Shown here: positions 17,112 through 26,522 of the stretch, one piece after another
How positions within the stretch are numbered: the stretch's first letter is position 1
Layout of the letters: every line of letters begins with the position of its first letter
From: a virus
Virus record (IMG/VR): IMGVR_UViG_3300046787_000027
Location: 1 to 32,657 of that record
DNA length: 32,657 bases
Strand: one strand, 5' to 3'
Program-made: the position numbers and the translations under genes
Notes under the pieces: generated by a model
Told to the model about the DNA's origin: nothing
The model's input: only the letters and a program-made list of their open reading frames with translations
The model's database searches: none

Positions 17112-19880
17112 TTAAACAAAATATGTAACAGAAAACCACAATCTTGTGGCGGTTGATGAAATAGTATTGCCTGCGTAGACATTAGTGCTTGATGCCATAC
17201 AAGTTCCCAATCCACCACCATTGTTATCTGATGCACCACCTGCTGAAAACTGATACCCAGCTATTCCAGTAAATGGCAGATTGCTTGTAAGAATTCCCGA
17301 TGCCCCACAGGAAATGGTTGTACCTGTAAGTACACCTACCACGCAAACTTGTCTGCCAATTTTTGTATAACGGCCTTCTGAACCGAATGACCCTGTTACT
17401 GTCACACCACCACCTTGATTTGGTGTCCAAGTCCCTTCCTCATAGTCATCTAGCGTATTAGCGTTTGATGATGCTGATTGAGTTGCGGGGAATGTGATGC
17501 CAGCACCGCTTGTGGATGGGGTTGCATCGCCCACGCCAATTGTGTTTAATGCTTTCAGTCCACCAGTTGAAGTGTTGAAATTAAAACTGTAATTGCCTAA
17601 TGGATTGCAATAAAAACCAAACTCATTAGTGTTGGTCTGAACTAATCTTAAATAATCACTTGAAGAGCCATACTGGAAACCACCTGATGCAATATGTAGT
17701 TTTACATCAGGAGAAGTGGTAGCAATACCAATATTACCTGCACCAGTAATTCGCATCCTTTCAGTATTGTTAGTTACTAAAGCTAAAAATGCGTTAGATG
17801 TTGTACCAAACTGAACTTCAGAACTTTGATAATTTTGAAGTTGTACAACCTCAGTTCCGTTGTATTGCAATTTAATGCTAGACGTATTGCCTGTGCCATT
17901 AACAATGATTCGCTGTGTTGCGTCTGTTGTGCCGTTTATTTGAAGTCTTGCACTAGGTGAACTTGTCCCAATACCAACATTGCCTGTGTTGTAGTAAATA
18001 TCAGAACCGCTAGTAGTCCATTGGCTTGAGCCAGAAGCAGTTGACCAAGACAAAGTGCCAGAGCCATTTGTTGACAATACTTGGTTGCTTGTTCCATCAG
18101 CACTTGGGAGTGTCCAAGTCACATTGGCAGCAATAGTGTCTGGTGCTTTAAATGACACATAGTTTGTGCCGTTGTCTGTATCTTCGTACAGCTTGATGTT
18201 AGAACCCGCAGTAGAAGTACCTGCAACATCCACAGAGCCTGTGAAAGTAGCACCACCAGTATCACTCAATGTTGCACCAGTAGAGTTCTGAATCAACTTA
18301 CCTGTAGTGCCATCAAAACGAGCAAAGGCATTATCAGTAGAAGATGCAGGGCCAACAACATCGCCTGATGTCGTAAACGCTGCATTAGTCCATGTTGAAC
18401 CTGTCCACACAAACAAATTGTTAGTTGCTGTATTCCAGTACAAAGCACCAGTCAACAAAGCATTGCCATCATTGTCAACAGATGGTGCAGTTGACTTAGC
18501 ACCTAAATAGCGGTCATCAAACGAGTCGTATGAGGCAGCAGCACTCGTAGCACTAGCAGCAGCAGCCGTTGCGCTTGTAGAGGCATTTCCTGCGCTTGTA
18601 GAGGCATTTGTAGCACTCGTTGAAGCGTTAGATGCTGAAGTCGCAGCAGCAGCAGCACTTGTCGCAGCAGATTCTGTTGAGCCAAACAGCGTATCAATCT
18701 GGGCAGATGTGTAAGTATCTGTAATACCAAAACCACTCAGAGTAGTTGGATTAGTACCTGCTGTAATTCGTCCATAAGCGTCAGCAGTTACAGACTTATA
18801 TGTTCCTGCTGTTACACCAGAAGCTGCCAAGTCGATATTGTCTGAGTTAACAACAATACGGCTAGAAGACGCTGTGCCAACATCAATAGTGTTACCACTC
18901 TTTGTCAAACCTGCGCCAGCAGTAATCTGACCTGCACCAGAGAATTGGGCAAAGGTAACTGCTGTAGTGCCTAAAGTACCGCCAGCAGTAATCGTTGAGA
19001 TGTAACCATTGTTGGCTTGTGTTGTACCCTTTTCAATAAAGGTAAAGGCAGCAACCAACTCATCCCATGTGTTTGCATCTGTTGTTCTAGTCCATGTACT
19101 AGAGGCGCACAGATAGATACCATTCTGTGAAGCGGTAGATTGGTCTTTAACCAGAACTCGGTCACCAACAGATACCGCAATGCCATCAATAGTTTGTATA
19201 CCAGACAATGTAATGTTAGCTGTTGTAGCCACAACACAAGAGGCTTTAGCATCAATACCTTGGGCTAGTGCGTCAACATAACCCTTGTTGGCAGCGTCAG
19301 AATCGTTTACAGGGTTTGCCAAGCCAGTAATGGTTGCCGATGTACCTGCATCCATATCCAATGAACCAGAGATGGTCACATTGTTGAATGTTGAAGTACC
19401 AGAAGCAGCAGTTACATTACCTGTGACATTGCCTGTGACATTACCAGTCACATTGCCTGTTACAGCACCTGTATGTGTTCCTGTTGTGTTACCAGTTACA
19501 TTACCAGTCAATGCGCCAGTAAAGCCAACAGTAGCTGTTACATTCGTTCCTGTGATTGCTTGGGCAGATGAACCACCGATAACAGCACCATTGATAGTAC
19601 CGCCAGTAATCGTTGCAGAAGACGATGTGATATTTCCATTAACACCACCAGAAGCAGTAATCGCACCTGTCATGGTAGATGTGCCAGTCACATACAAGTT
19701 ACCACCAACAGTTACATTGTCGCCAGCAGAACCATCTTGAAAGTTCTTCAACTGAGCCATCAATTGACGAATGGCATTGTTGACCAAACTCGGGGCCATA
19801 CCCTCCGCTAGGTTAATACTGTTAATGTCAGTATTGTTCCCTGCGGTACTGCTGTATTCTGAAATCTTGGTCTTTGCCAT
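17112..19880 (-). CDS. Long tail fibre / receptor-binding protein
   Basis: The 922-residue protein. N-terminal region (about 1-60, SEYSSTAGNNTDINSINLAEGMAPSLVNNAIRQLMAQLKN) is the virion-attachment part common in environmental podoviruses. TGNV repeats (121-157), a phage-fibre block (IDAKASCVVATTANI...DGIAVSVGDRVLVKDQ), an Ala/Ser-rich stretch (about 405-450) and GIGTSSPSARLQI follow. The C-terminus has DDYEEGTWTP...GRYTKIGRQV, a common fibre tip. No S74-type chaperone is present despite the GIGT motif that usually precedes it. It forms trimeric fibres that bind the host surface. Confidence 0.92.
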   Translation of the reverse strand: MAKTKISEYSSTAGNNTDINSINLAEGMAPSLVNNAIRQLMAQLKNFQDGSAGDNVTVGGNLYVTGTSTMTGAITASGGVNGNITSSSATITGGTINGAVIGGSSAQAITGTNVTATVGFTGALTGNVTGNTTGTHTGAVTGNVTGNVTGNVTGNVTAASGTSTFNNVTISGSLDMDAGTSATITGLANPVNDSDAANKGYVDALAQGIDAKASCVVATTANITLSGIQTIDGIAVSVGDRVLVKDQSTASQNGIYLCASSTWTRTTDANTWDELVAAFTFIEKGTTQANNGYISTITAGGTLGTTAVTFAQFSGAGQITAGAGLTKSGNTIDVGTASSSRIVVNSDNIDLAASGVTAGTYKSVTADAYGRITAGTNPTTLSGFGITDTYTSAQIDTLFGSTESAATSAAAAATSASNASTSATNASTSAGNASTSATAAAASATSAAASYDSFDDRYLGAKSTAPSVDNDGNALLTGALYWNTATNNLFVWTGSTWTNAAFTTSGDVVGPASSTDNAFARFDGTTGKLIQNSTGATLSDTGGATFTGSVDVAGTSTAGSNIKLYEDTDNGTNYVSFKAPDTIAANVTWTLPSADGTSNQVLSTNGSGTLSWSTASGSSQWTTSGSDIYYNTGNVGIGTSSPSARLQINGTTDATQRIIVNGTGNTSSIKLQYNGTEVVQLQNYQSSEVQFGTTSNAFLALVTNNTERMRITGAGNIGIATTSPDVKLHIASGGFQYGSSSDYLRLVQTNTNEFGFYCNPLGNYSFNFNTSTGGLKALNTIGVGDATPSTSGAGITFPATQSASSNANTLDDYEEGTWTPNQGGGVTVTGSFGSEGRYTKIGRQVCVVGVLTGTTISCGASGILTSNLPFTGIAGYQFSAGGASDNNGGGLGTCMASSTNVYAGNTISSTATRLWFSVTYFV
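18520..18670. repeat. Ala/Ser-rich repeats in the fibre gene
   Basis: The fibre gene here encodes an AAAASATSASNASTSATNAST-like run (about residues 404-453) built from imperfect 21-nt units, best seen at 18570-18625. Such repeats usually form a trimeric stalk and expand or contract by recombination. Confidence 0.7.
19410..19520. repeat. TGNV tandem repeats in the fibre gene
   Basis: Imperfect 12-nt units encode TGNV, with TGNT, TGTH and TGAV variants, nine in a row (residues 121-157). Codon usage differs between units, so the protein pattern is conserved and not just recently duplicated DNA. Likely beta-stalk. Confidence 0.8.
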
Positions 19881-19883
19881 TTT

Positions 19884-21395
19884 TTAATCCTTTGGCTGAT
19901 TTGCCTGATATAACAAATTAAACATTGTTGGATAGTCTATGTTTGGCATTTTGTTTTGCACATCCAAAAGACCTTTAGCAACACGACCTGCACCATAAGC
20001 AGCTTCACCAGCCAAACGAGGAGATGAAACAGCACCATAAGCCAATGTTAGAGGCAAACCACCAAGACTAAAAGCACCTAAACTTGTTGGAATACTTGTA
20101 GCACCTTGAATACCACGAGGTACAAGTTGATTTAGTGATTGACCTGCCAATGATGGCATTAACTGGCGACCACCAGCAGCTTCTAACTCTTGAGCCAACT
20201 TCAAACGTTGACCATAGTTTGTATTGACATTGTTACGCATCAAAGACTGCAACTTACGCATTGCTGTATCTACAGATGCTTTCTTGCCTAAAGACAATGC
20301 TTTCTCAATCTCTTTAATCTGCTCACTAGCATCAGCATAAGCCTTCATCGTCTTGGCATATGTTGGTGCTTGCTTGTTAATTTCATTTTTAACAGCGTTG
20401 TACACCTCGCCAACAACAAGTCGTTGCTGAGTAGATTCAAATGGAATACTCTCTAAAGTCTCGCCAATGCTTTGTTTTAAAGCATCTAAGCCTTCAGGAG
20501 TGTGGAAGTCAGCAGGGTCTAAAGATTTCCAGTCTGCAACTTTAGCCTCAACTTCAGCTAACTTTTGTGCAGCAGCCTCATTCTTAATTTTGCCTTTAAA
20601 GACAACTTTAGATTGAGCATCAGTAACAGCTTTATCAATTCCTGTGAAATCAAGAACAGATTTATCGCCTTTGATGTTTTGCATATTTGCACGATAGGCT
20701 TGCTGACGCTGGCGACCTAACTCTGCAAGATTCTGTTTGGCAGCATCAAGAACAGCAGTCTGCTCTACATTGCCACGCATATTTGCTTTAAGTGCTTCAG
20801 CAGCTTCACCACCAGCCAAACCTGCTTTATAGGCTTGACCAATAGATTCACCACCCACACCTGTAGTCAAACCAAGTGCTTGTTTAACACCTTGACCACC
20901 AATGTCAGCCGTTTTAGCCAAGCCTTTAGCAGACAATAATAGCGGGTCAACAGCACGAGCAGCAGTAGATAATGATGGTGCTAAACGAGTTGGCAATGTA
21001 GCACCAGCAGTTAGCACAGTAGATAAGTCTGCCATTACGCCAGCAGGGTCTGTAGCCAATGCTTTCTTAGCACCTTCTACACTTCCATAGCGTTCTACAT
21101 AATGCTGACCAACTTTAGATGCTAAATCACGGCTTGCTTTGTCTTCGCCTACAGCCTGAACAAGTCGCTCTGGCAATGCGTTTTGCAAGATGCCAGCACC
21201 AAGGTCTAAAACAGCTTTTGTTGTTTGCACAGGGCTTGTAACAGCTTGGTAAATATCACCAACCATGTTAGCAACAGATGGGCCAAAACTCTTTACAGCT
21301 TCAAGCGGAACATCTGACCATGCAATAGGTTTAGCAGATGAAGACTTCTCCATCTCGTATCTGCGTCTGAACTCAAATTCTTCTTGTTCATCCAT
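19884..21395 (-). CDS. Large ejection (internal virion) protein candidate
   Basis: The 503-residue protein starts MDEQEEFEFRRRYEMEK, 3 nt after the previous stop. It is mostly helical with amphipathic segments (LVQAVGEDKASRDLASKVGQHYVERYG, AKKALATDPAGVMADLS) and Ala/Gly-rich stretches near the end (GAFSLGGLPLTLAYGAVSSP). Three consecutive proteins of this type between nozzle and fibre match podoviral ejection proteins that leave the capsid first and form a trans-envelope channel. The assignment is from position and composition; no enzymatic motif is seen. Confidence 0.75.
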   Translation of the reverse strand: MDEQEEFEFRRRYEMEKSSSAKPIAWSDVPLEAVKSFGPSVANMVGDIYQAVTSPVQTTKAVLDLGAGILQNALPERLVQAVGEDKASRDLASKVGQHYVERYGSVEGAKKALATDPAGVMADLSTVLTAGATLPTRLAPSLSTAARAVDPLLLSAKGLAKTADIGGQGVKQALGLTTGVGGESIGQAYKAGLAGGEAAEALKANMRGNVEQTAVLDAAKQNLAELGRQRQQAYRANMQNIKGDKSVLDFTGIDKAVTDAQSKVVFKGKIKNEAAAQKLAEVEAKVADWKSLDPADFHTPEGLDALKQSIGETLESIPFESTQQRLVVGEVYNAVKNEINKQAPTYAKTMKAYADASEQIKEIEKALSLGKKASVDTAMRKLQSLMRNNVNTNYGQRLKLAQELEAAGGRQLMPSLAGQSLNQLVPRGIQGATSIPTSLGAFSLGGLPLTLAYGAVSSPRLAGEAAYGAGRVAKGLLDVQNKMPNIDYPTMFNLLYQANQPKD

Positions 21396-21398
21396 GAT

Positions 21399-22715
21399 TT
21401 AACTACCTTGCTTTTTAAGCCATTGCTGATAGCGGTCTTCTTTTGCAGGAGAAAACTTAAATGGAGTTGCAGTTTCAGGTGCAGGTTTGCTAGAACCTTC
21501 TGGAACTTTTGCATAACGCTCTTGAATCTCACGAATTGTCTGAAGTGCAGCCTTGCGAGTTTCATTAGGCAATGTTGAGTCACCAACTTGACCAGCCATT
21601 TCACGATAAAGCAAAACATCCTTATCAGACTGTGGGCCTGACATCTTAGGCATCTTAGCAACCAAAGCACCTTGAATTGCTTTAAGTTTAGATGACGCTT
21701 GTGCGCCTTGTGTTGACTTGCCTAATGCGCCAGCAACAACATCAACAGCAGTACCAGTTAATGAACCAGTAGCTGTATCCAGTAACTTTTCAGCTTGGTC
21801 AATCAACTTAAGTGATTCTTTAGCTTCAGCAACAGGCTTCTGACGTTCTTCAGCTTTAGCCTCTGCTTCAGCAGTACGAATAGCCAAATTACCTTTAGCA
21901 ATCTCACCTTGTAATGCACGAGCCTCAGCAGATTGAGCTAAACCTTGTCTGCGTAACTCAGTCATTTGGTCTTGTTGAGCCTTTAGATTAGCTTGTGCTG
22001 TCTCTTTGTCTTGCGCCCTTTGAGCCATTACAGACAATTCAGAAACACGTTTATCAGCAACATCAGGGTCTAAACGACCAGATGACCAACTCTTAGCATA
22101 TTGGTCTGCCAATGTTTTGATATTCTTAGGAATTGTCTCGTCTTGAGTAAATACCAAGAAAGGATTGTCTTCAGCTTTTTGCTCAACACCAATTCCAGCC
22201 TTACGAATTTTAGGCATCAAATCAGCCAACTGAGTCAAAGCAGCCTGACCTTGTTGTGAGCCAATCAACTGATTAACAACATCTTGTGTCAATCCAGCAC
22301 CTTTTGCTTGTGGTTGATTAGGGCCAGCAACCTCTTGTCCAAAGATGTTAGTCAATGGAGTTTCTGCAAATGTTTCTGGACGAACAGCTTTTTGAACAAT
22401 TCCTTGAACACGCTGTTGTTCAGCCAATGCTTGTTGCTCTTGCTGACGCTTACGAATCATGTCTTGCAACTGGACATTCTGCAATTGGTTTTGCAATGTT
22501 TCTTGCATACCGCCTTTGTAGGCTTTCTGACCAGCTTGCAAACCTTCAGCAATAGATTGACCTGTGTTACCACCTTGGAACAAACGTCCTGCTAGTGCAT
22601 ACAAGGCTTGTGCTTGTGCATCATCACGATTACGAGCAATGTCAGCTTGTGACATACCCAACAGACCCATTGTGTCTGCACCGCTAGTACCGAAAATGTC
22701 TAATAGTCCAGCCAT
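21399..22715 (-). CDS. Ejection protein candidate, Gln/Ala-rich
   Basis: The 438-residue protein from ATG 22715 (an in-frame GTG at 22727 is the alternative). It begins MAGLLDIFGTSGADTMGLLGMSQADIARNRDDAQAQALY, then runs as long Gln/Ala/Lys-rich coiled-coil segments (about 70-110, 230-300). This composition fits an internal virion protein able to unfold for passage through the tail. No family assigned. Confidence 0.75.
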   Translation of the reverse strand: MAGLLDIFGTSGADTMGLLGMSQADIARNRDDAQAQALYALAGRLFQGGNTGQSIAEGLQAGQKAYKGGMQETLQNQLQNVQLQDMIRKRQQEQQALAEQQRVQGIVQKAVRPETFAETPLTNIFGQEVAGPNQPQAKGAGLTQDVVNQLIGSQQGQAALTQLADLMPKIRKAGIGVEQKAEDNPFLVFTQDETIPKNIKTLADQYAKSWSSGRLDPDVADKRVSELSVMAQRAQDKETAQANLKAQQDQMTELRRQGLAQSAEARALQGEIAKGNLAIRTAEAEAKAEERQKPVAEAKESLKLIDQAEKLLDTATGSLTGTAVDVVAGALGKSTQGAQASSKLKAIQGALVAKMPKMSGPQSDKDVLLYREMAGQVGDSTLPNETRKAALQTIREIQERYAKVPEGSSKPAPETATPFKFSPAKEDRYQQWLKKQGS

Positions 22716-22717
22716 GT

Positions 22718-23611
22718 TTAATCCCACCAGTTAGAGCCAAGTGCAGGTGCATTAGCGTCAATAGTACCCATCCAATTGGTGTTTGCTGTTGGCGTAGAAC
22801 CAAAAGGATTTAACCAACTCATGTTTGGTGAACCAAGATTCTTGTAAACACCAGCAGCAGTAGCAGCAGTACCTAATACCTTCTGCAATGTAGAAGTGTC
22901 AGCAGCACCAGAGGCTGTAGTTTGCCCTACTCGTCCTAATGGGTTGCCATATACCAATGACATATAGTTCTGCAAATTCTGTTGTGGTTGGTTTTGCAAG
23001 AAGTTGAAACGCTGAATGTCAGCACCCAACTGTTGACCTTGATAGCCTTCACGCAACTGACCAGCTTGCAACAACTGCTGAATGTCTTGGTAATCAGTAG
23101 CAGCCAACTGAGGCGCAGCACCGATAGCTTGCTGTTGTCTTGCTCGTTCTTGCTCGTAGTTCTGGTAAGCCAACTGACCTGCTGTGTTAGTCAATGCTTG
23201 TGCATATTGACCAGCAGCACGATTCTGCAAGTTACCCATAGCACCAGAGCCATAACGCCCTGCGAGGCTTGCTTTAGAGCCAATGTCGCCTAGTGTGCTT
23301 TGGAACTGTTGTTGAGCAGCTTGTGCAGCAGGGGCAAATGCACCTTGGAAGAATGGATTGCCACCCAAGTAAGCACCGCCTAAAGTACCCTGCAATTGCT
23401 GTTGAGCAAGACCAGTTAAAGGATTACCTGCTAACGCACGAGTCTCCAAAGCCTGAAGACCTGCTTGTGTTGTCTGGGAGGGTGCTACGAATGTCTCACC
23501 TGTGTAGTATTGTGGGCCACCACCTTGATAAAGGTTAGTAGCCTGTTGCAGACCATATGTCAGATATGGTGATATTTCTGGTGCAACTGTTGATGTGGTA
23601 GTAGTAGCCAT
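22718..23611 (-). CDS. Ejection protein candidate, Gln/Gly-rich (297 aa)
   Basis: The 297-residue protein begins MATTTTSTVAPEISPYLTYGLQQATNLYQGG. Gln, Ala and Gly dominate (YTGETFVAPSQTTQAGLQAL..., GSKASLAGRYGSGAMGNL). Similar proteins in environmental podoviruses lie between tail and fibre genes and are ejection or tail-needle components. A candidate promoter precedes it at 23661-23689, so it may be expressed separately from the head genes. Confidence 0.75.
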   Translation of the reverse strand: MATTTTSTVAPEISPYLTYGLQQATNLYQGGGPQYYTGETFVAPSQTTQAGLQALETRALAGNPLTGLAQQQLQGTLGGAYLGGNPFFQGAFAPAAQAAQQQFQSTLGDIGSKASLAGRYGSGAMGNLQNRAAGQYAQALTNTAGQLAYQNYEQERARQQQAIGAAPQLAATDYQDIQQLLQAGQLREGYQGQQLGADIQRFNFLQNQPQQNLQNYMSLVYGNPLGRVGQTTASGAADTSTLQKVLGTAATAAGVYKNLGSPNMSWLNPFGSTPTANTNWMGTIDANAPALGSNWWD

Positions 23612-23660
23612 CTTTTACTCCTAAAAGTTCGGATTCCAAGATGGGTCATCCACGGAATCC

Positions 23661-23689
23661 ATTATACATAAATTATTAAAATCAACCAA
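23661..23689 (-). promoter_or_regulatory. Candidate promoter ahead of the ejection genes
   Basis: On the - strand TTGGTT (23684-23689), 17 nt and a perfect TATAAT (23661-23666). The -35 matches only TTG. In the leader downstream GGATTCC and GGAATCC form a 7-bp inverted repeat. The 70-nt gap is one of few in the structural block. Confidence 0.5.
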
Positions 23690-24461
23690 TAATTGCATAT
23701 CTATACGTCTTATTTGCCGTTGAATTTGCAAAGTGGTTAATTGTTGCCGTACCTTGTCCTTGAGAACTTGTATAGATGTTTGTCAATGAATTTGGTGTGA
23801 TGAAATTCAATGTAGTAATCAAAGACGCTGTAGATGGTCTTGTTGGGCTTGTCTGGGTAGGCAAATGCTCTAAGGAAATGGTTGTGCTAGTAGATGACCA
23901 CCACAATTCAATGTAATCATTAGTAGCCAACTCTAGAAAGTAGTTCCATCCAACAATTGAATGTCCATCAACGCCACCATGAGAGTTAGGGACAGAAATA
24001 ACACCTGTAGAACCAGTTACATCTGTACCATTCTTACGCAACCAAACGCTCACATCATGGATTTGCGTATCAGTATTATTAAACTGACCAGACCATTGGA
24101 AGTTATAAACACCAGAGTTTTTGACATTCATCCTAGAACTGTTGCTCAGAGTTACCCCATTGGAGTAGTCTGTAGTGTCTAGTGTCATTGCATAGGCAGT
24201 ATTCGCTGTAGCAATTGCTTGGTCAACCAAACTCTGAAAAGCACCATAAGGCATTACTTCGGAATATGCAGCAGCAGAAGCTGGCGCAAATAGGATTACG
24301 CTGTCTGGGCCTATCCTTCGGTCTGTCAAAGTGGTAGTAGTTGCGCCACCAGTAGCCAGAGTAATCGTGCCTGTGTTATTGGTCTTGCCATCCATGATGC
24401 CACGGACAACCTCTGCCACGGCTCGTTGGTCACCACCGAAAGCAGGTAGGCTTCTAAACAT
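23682..24461 (-). CDS. Tail protein with C1q/TNF-like jelly-roll domain
   Basis: The 259-residue protein starts at ATG 24461, overlapping the previous TGA (TGATG). Residues about 1-80 form a helical attachment part. From about 100 to 205 it shows the C1q-like pattern: SGVYNFQWSGQFNN, HDVSVWLRKNGTDV, GWNYFLELATNDYIELWWSS and STTISLEHLPTQ, typical of trimeric jelly-roll heads in phage tail and capsid surface proteins. It could be a tail spike, capsid fibre or receptor-binding knob. Confidence 0.78.
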   Translation of the reverse strand: MFRSLPAFGGDQRAVAEVVRGIMDGKTNNTGTITLATGGATTTTLTDRRIGPDSVILFAPASAAAYSEVMPYGAFQSLVDQAIATANTAYAMTLDTTDYSNGVTLSNSSRMNVKNSGVYNFQWSGQFNNTDTQIHDVSVWLRKNGTDVTGSTGVISVPNSHGGVDGHSIVGWNYFLELATNDYIELWWSSTSTTISLEHLPTQTSPTRPSTASLITTLNFITPNSLTNIYTSSQGQGTATINHFANSTANKTYRYAIIG

Positions 24462-25900
24462 CAACGAACCCCTTGACCAACAACATCCACATCCACGGCT
24501 ACAGCGTTTTTCCAGTCAGCACCAGTTGGCACTAACTGAAGTCTGTGGTATCTACCAGCACTACGCAAAGAAACCCTGTTCTCTGAGTCTGCTGCTACTG
24601 CTGTTCCATAGTTAACACTTTGGTTTAACAATGTACGAGAAGCTACAGCAACAGTCGCAGAACCATTGTCAACTTGTGGACGAGCCAATGTCACTACAGA
24701 AACACCACCTAAGTCAATGTCTCCAGTAGAAATTTGACCTGTAAGATTTGCACCTGTATATGTATAAACCTTGTTTCCTAGCGTACCACCAAGGAAGTAC
24801 TTACCACCAATGTACAAACGAGAGTCAAGGCTTGTTGTCAATGCGTCAATAGAAGTGTTAATGCTGTCCAACTGCTCAAGAGTTACAGACGCTGTAGAGG
24901 CTTCAGACAGGTAGTCAGTACCTGCATCTGCATATGTCCACTTCTTTGTTGCAAAATTGTAAATAATTAGTTTACGATTTCCATCGATAGCAACATAGTT
25001 CCAGATAACCAACTTGCGAACAGGGTCAACAGCAGCAGACATAGAACCATAATCAGATTCTGAAGCGTCCTCAATAAAGAATCGGTCAACCTTCTCACTT
25101 CCAATTGGTTGAATCGTTTGACCATCGCATAAATAGAAACCATCGTCAGATAAGAAGAATGTGATGCCTTGGTACTGAGCAATTGAGCCAGCAACCATAC
25201 ATCCCTTGTTACGAGAGATATTGTCAAACTGGAAAATGAATGGCGTACCAACATAGGTCATTCGGCTAATGGCTCTTTCTAAGAAGACCAAGCCAAACTC
25301 ACCACCACGAATACCTACAATTTGACCACCATCAGGAATATCTTGATAGTCAGACTGAGTATTTACATCCTCTGTCCAGTCTGTTTCATCATTGATTGCA
25401 GGCCAGCGAACACGATATTGCTGCTGTGCGCCACTCTCATAAGTGTTAGCCACAACTACAAAGTCACGCACAACAGTTATGTATTTAGCAATAGGCGCAG
25501 TAGCACTCAAATCAGCAAACGATGTAGATGTTCCTAACGTCCATGCTTGCAACTTATCAGCATTGTTTGTTGTGATGACAACCTTGCCAAACTGAGTAAA
25601 ACGAACCTTGTCAGTAATACCAGTAGTCATTCCTGACTTAACCAAAGTCAATGCACCAACACCATCAACTGTATAAATTTTGGTGTTACCAGATGTAAAC
25701 AATTGAGTTGTTGAGTCTGGATTTTTAGCAGCATATAAAGAAACCAAGTCTTCGGCAGCAGTACCAGAAAAAGCCACAGCACTAGGGAAAGGGCCGTACC
25801 CGATAGCCTGAGAAACGACATTCTTAGCGTCTGTCAATGCGCCAGAAATACCTGACTGGTCAGGCATCCACTCACCAAGTTGTATTCTTTGTGTAGGCAT
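24461..25900 (-). CDS. Tail nozzle-like protein
   Basis: The 479-residue protein from ATG 25900, 1 nt after the adaptor stop; in-frame start codons upstream (25957) overlap the adaptor gene and are unlikely. It begins MPTQRIQLGEWMPDQSGISGALTDAKNVVSQAIGYGPFPS, a conserved opening of tail-nozzle proteins in podoviruses. The rest is beta-propeller-like repeats (VRDFVVVANTYESG, GQTIQPIGSEKVDRFF, KLVIWNYVAID). It forms the hexameric nozzle under the adaptor ring. Confidence 0.87.
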   Translation of the reverse strand: MPTQRIQLGEWMPDQSGISGALTDAKNVVSQAIGYGPFPSAVAFSGTAAEDLVSLYAAKNPDSTTQLFTSGNTKIYTVDGVGALTLVKSGMTTGITDKVRFTQFGKVVITTNNADKLQAWTLGTSTSFADLSATAPIAKYITVVRDFVVVANTYESGAQQQYRVRWPAINDETDWTEDVNTQSDYQDIPDGGQIVGIRGGEFGLVFLERAISRMTYVGTPFIFQFDNISRNKGCMVAGSIAQYQGITFFLSDDGFYLCDGQTIQPIGSEKVDRFFIEDASESDYGSMSAAVDPVRKLVIWNYVAIDGNRKLIIYNFATKKWTYADAGTDYLSEASTASVTLEQLDSINTSIDALTTSLDSRLYIGGKYFLGGTLGNKVYTYTGANLTGQISTGDIDLGGVSVVTLARPQVDNGSATVAVASRTLLNQSVNYGTAVAADSENRVSLRSAGRYHRLQLVPTGADWKNAVAVDVDVVGQGVR

Positions 25901-25901
25901 A

Positions 25902-26522
25902 TCAGATATATGTTGTTTGCATTGCCAAAGGAACGCCAGAGAATTGACCCTTCTCATCAGAACGAGTCAACGAATTCATAGCCCTGTCAAACATAGTTCC
26001 CCATGTATTGATTCGAGCATCATTCATCAGGTAAGGCTCTGCTTCTAGCAAAGACGCATACAAAAGCAAATCAGGACAAACAGTCAAGAATGTGTTACTT
26101 GTATTTGAGTCACTCAGGAAAGCTGGCGCAGCAGAATAAACCAAATTTAGCGTATATGCCGTATCAGGTACTGGTGCTAACTTAAATGTAGAAGCTAGTA
26201 CTGTGTAATCCAATGGCTTACCAACATCTGTTGTTCGTGAGTTACGAGAGAACAAAGATGGTGATTGGTAGTTCAATGGCATCACAGGATTGACATTGAC
26301 AACAAAATCCTTGACTTCCAAGAAGTCAGTAGGGATAGTAACTGTCGCTGTTCCTGATGTGCAGGTAAGCGTTGCAGTAGATAACATCTGGCGAATACGC
26401 AAGTCTCTACGCAAGCGTACTTCTGCCAAACGAATAAAGTCTGGGATTTGAGTTGTTAAATCTGAACGAGCCAAATATCCTGCGATAGTTGTCTGTAGTT
26501 CAGCATAAGTGGTAATACTCAT
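25902..26522 (-). CDS. Head-tail adaptor protein (SU10-type)
   Basis: The 206-residue protein begins MSITTYAELQTTIAGYLARSDLTTQIPDFIRLAEVRLRRDLRIRQM, the typical opening of adaptor/gatekeeper proteins of SU10/phiEco32-like and related phages. It continues as beta strands and ends with a helical, acidic segment (LEAEPYLMNDARINTWGTMFDRAM). It joins the portal ring to the nozzle. It overlaps its upstream neighbour by 4 nt. Confidence 0.88.
   Translation of the reverse strand: MSITTYAELQTTIAGYLARSDLTTQIPDFIRLAEVRLRRDLRIRQMLSTATLTCTSGTATVTIPTDFLEVKDFVVNVNPVMPLNYQSPSLFSRNSRTTDVGKPLDYTVLASTFKLAPVPDTAYTLNLVYSAAPAFLSDSNTSNTFLTVCPDLLLYASLLEAEPYLMNDARINTWGTMFDRAMNSLTRSDEKGQFSGVPLAMQTTYI

Noticed and set aside
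18520-18670. CRISPR-like array
   Set aside because: The repeats are in-frame, imperfect and contiguous, encoding an Ala/Ser stalk in the fibre gene; there are no unique spacers.
19285-19740. Long + strand open frame opposite the fibre gene
   Set aside because: It is a mirror of the Val/Thr-rich TGNV repeats on the other strand, with no ribosome site and no neighbours on that strand.
23682-24461. Diversity-generating retroelement target (variable receptor-binding protein)
   Set aside because: No reverse transcriptase, template repeat or C-type lectin fold was found; the domain is C1q-like.
25901-25957. Upstream start for the nozzle gene adding 19 residues
   Set aside because: It would overlap the adaptor gene; the ATG at 25900 opens with the conserved MPTQRIQLGEW and follows the adaptor stop directly.
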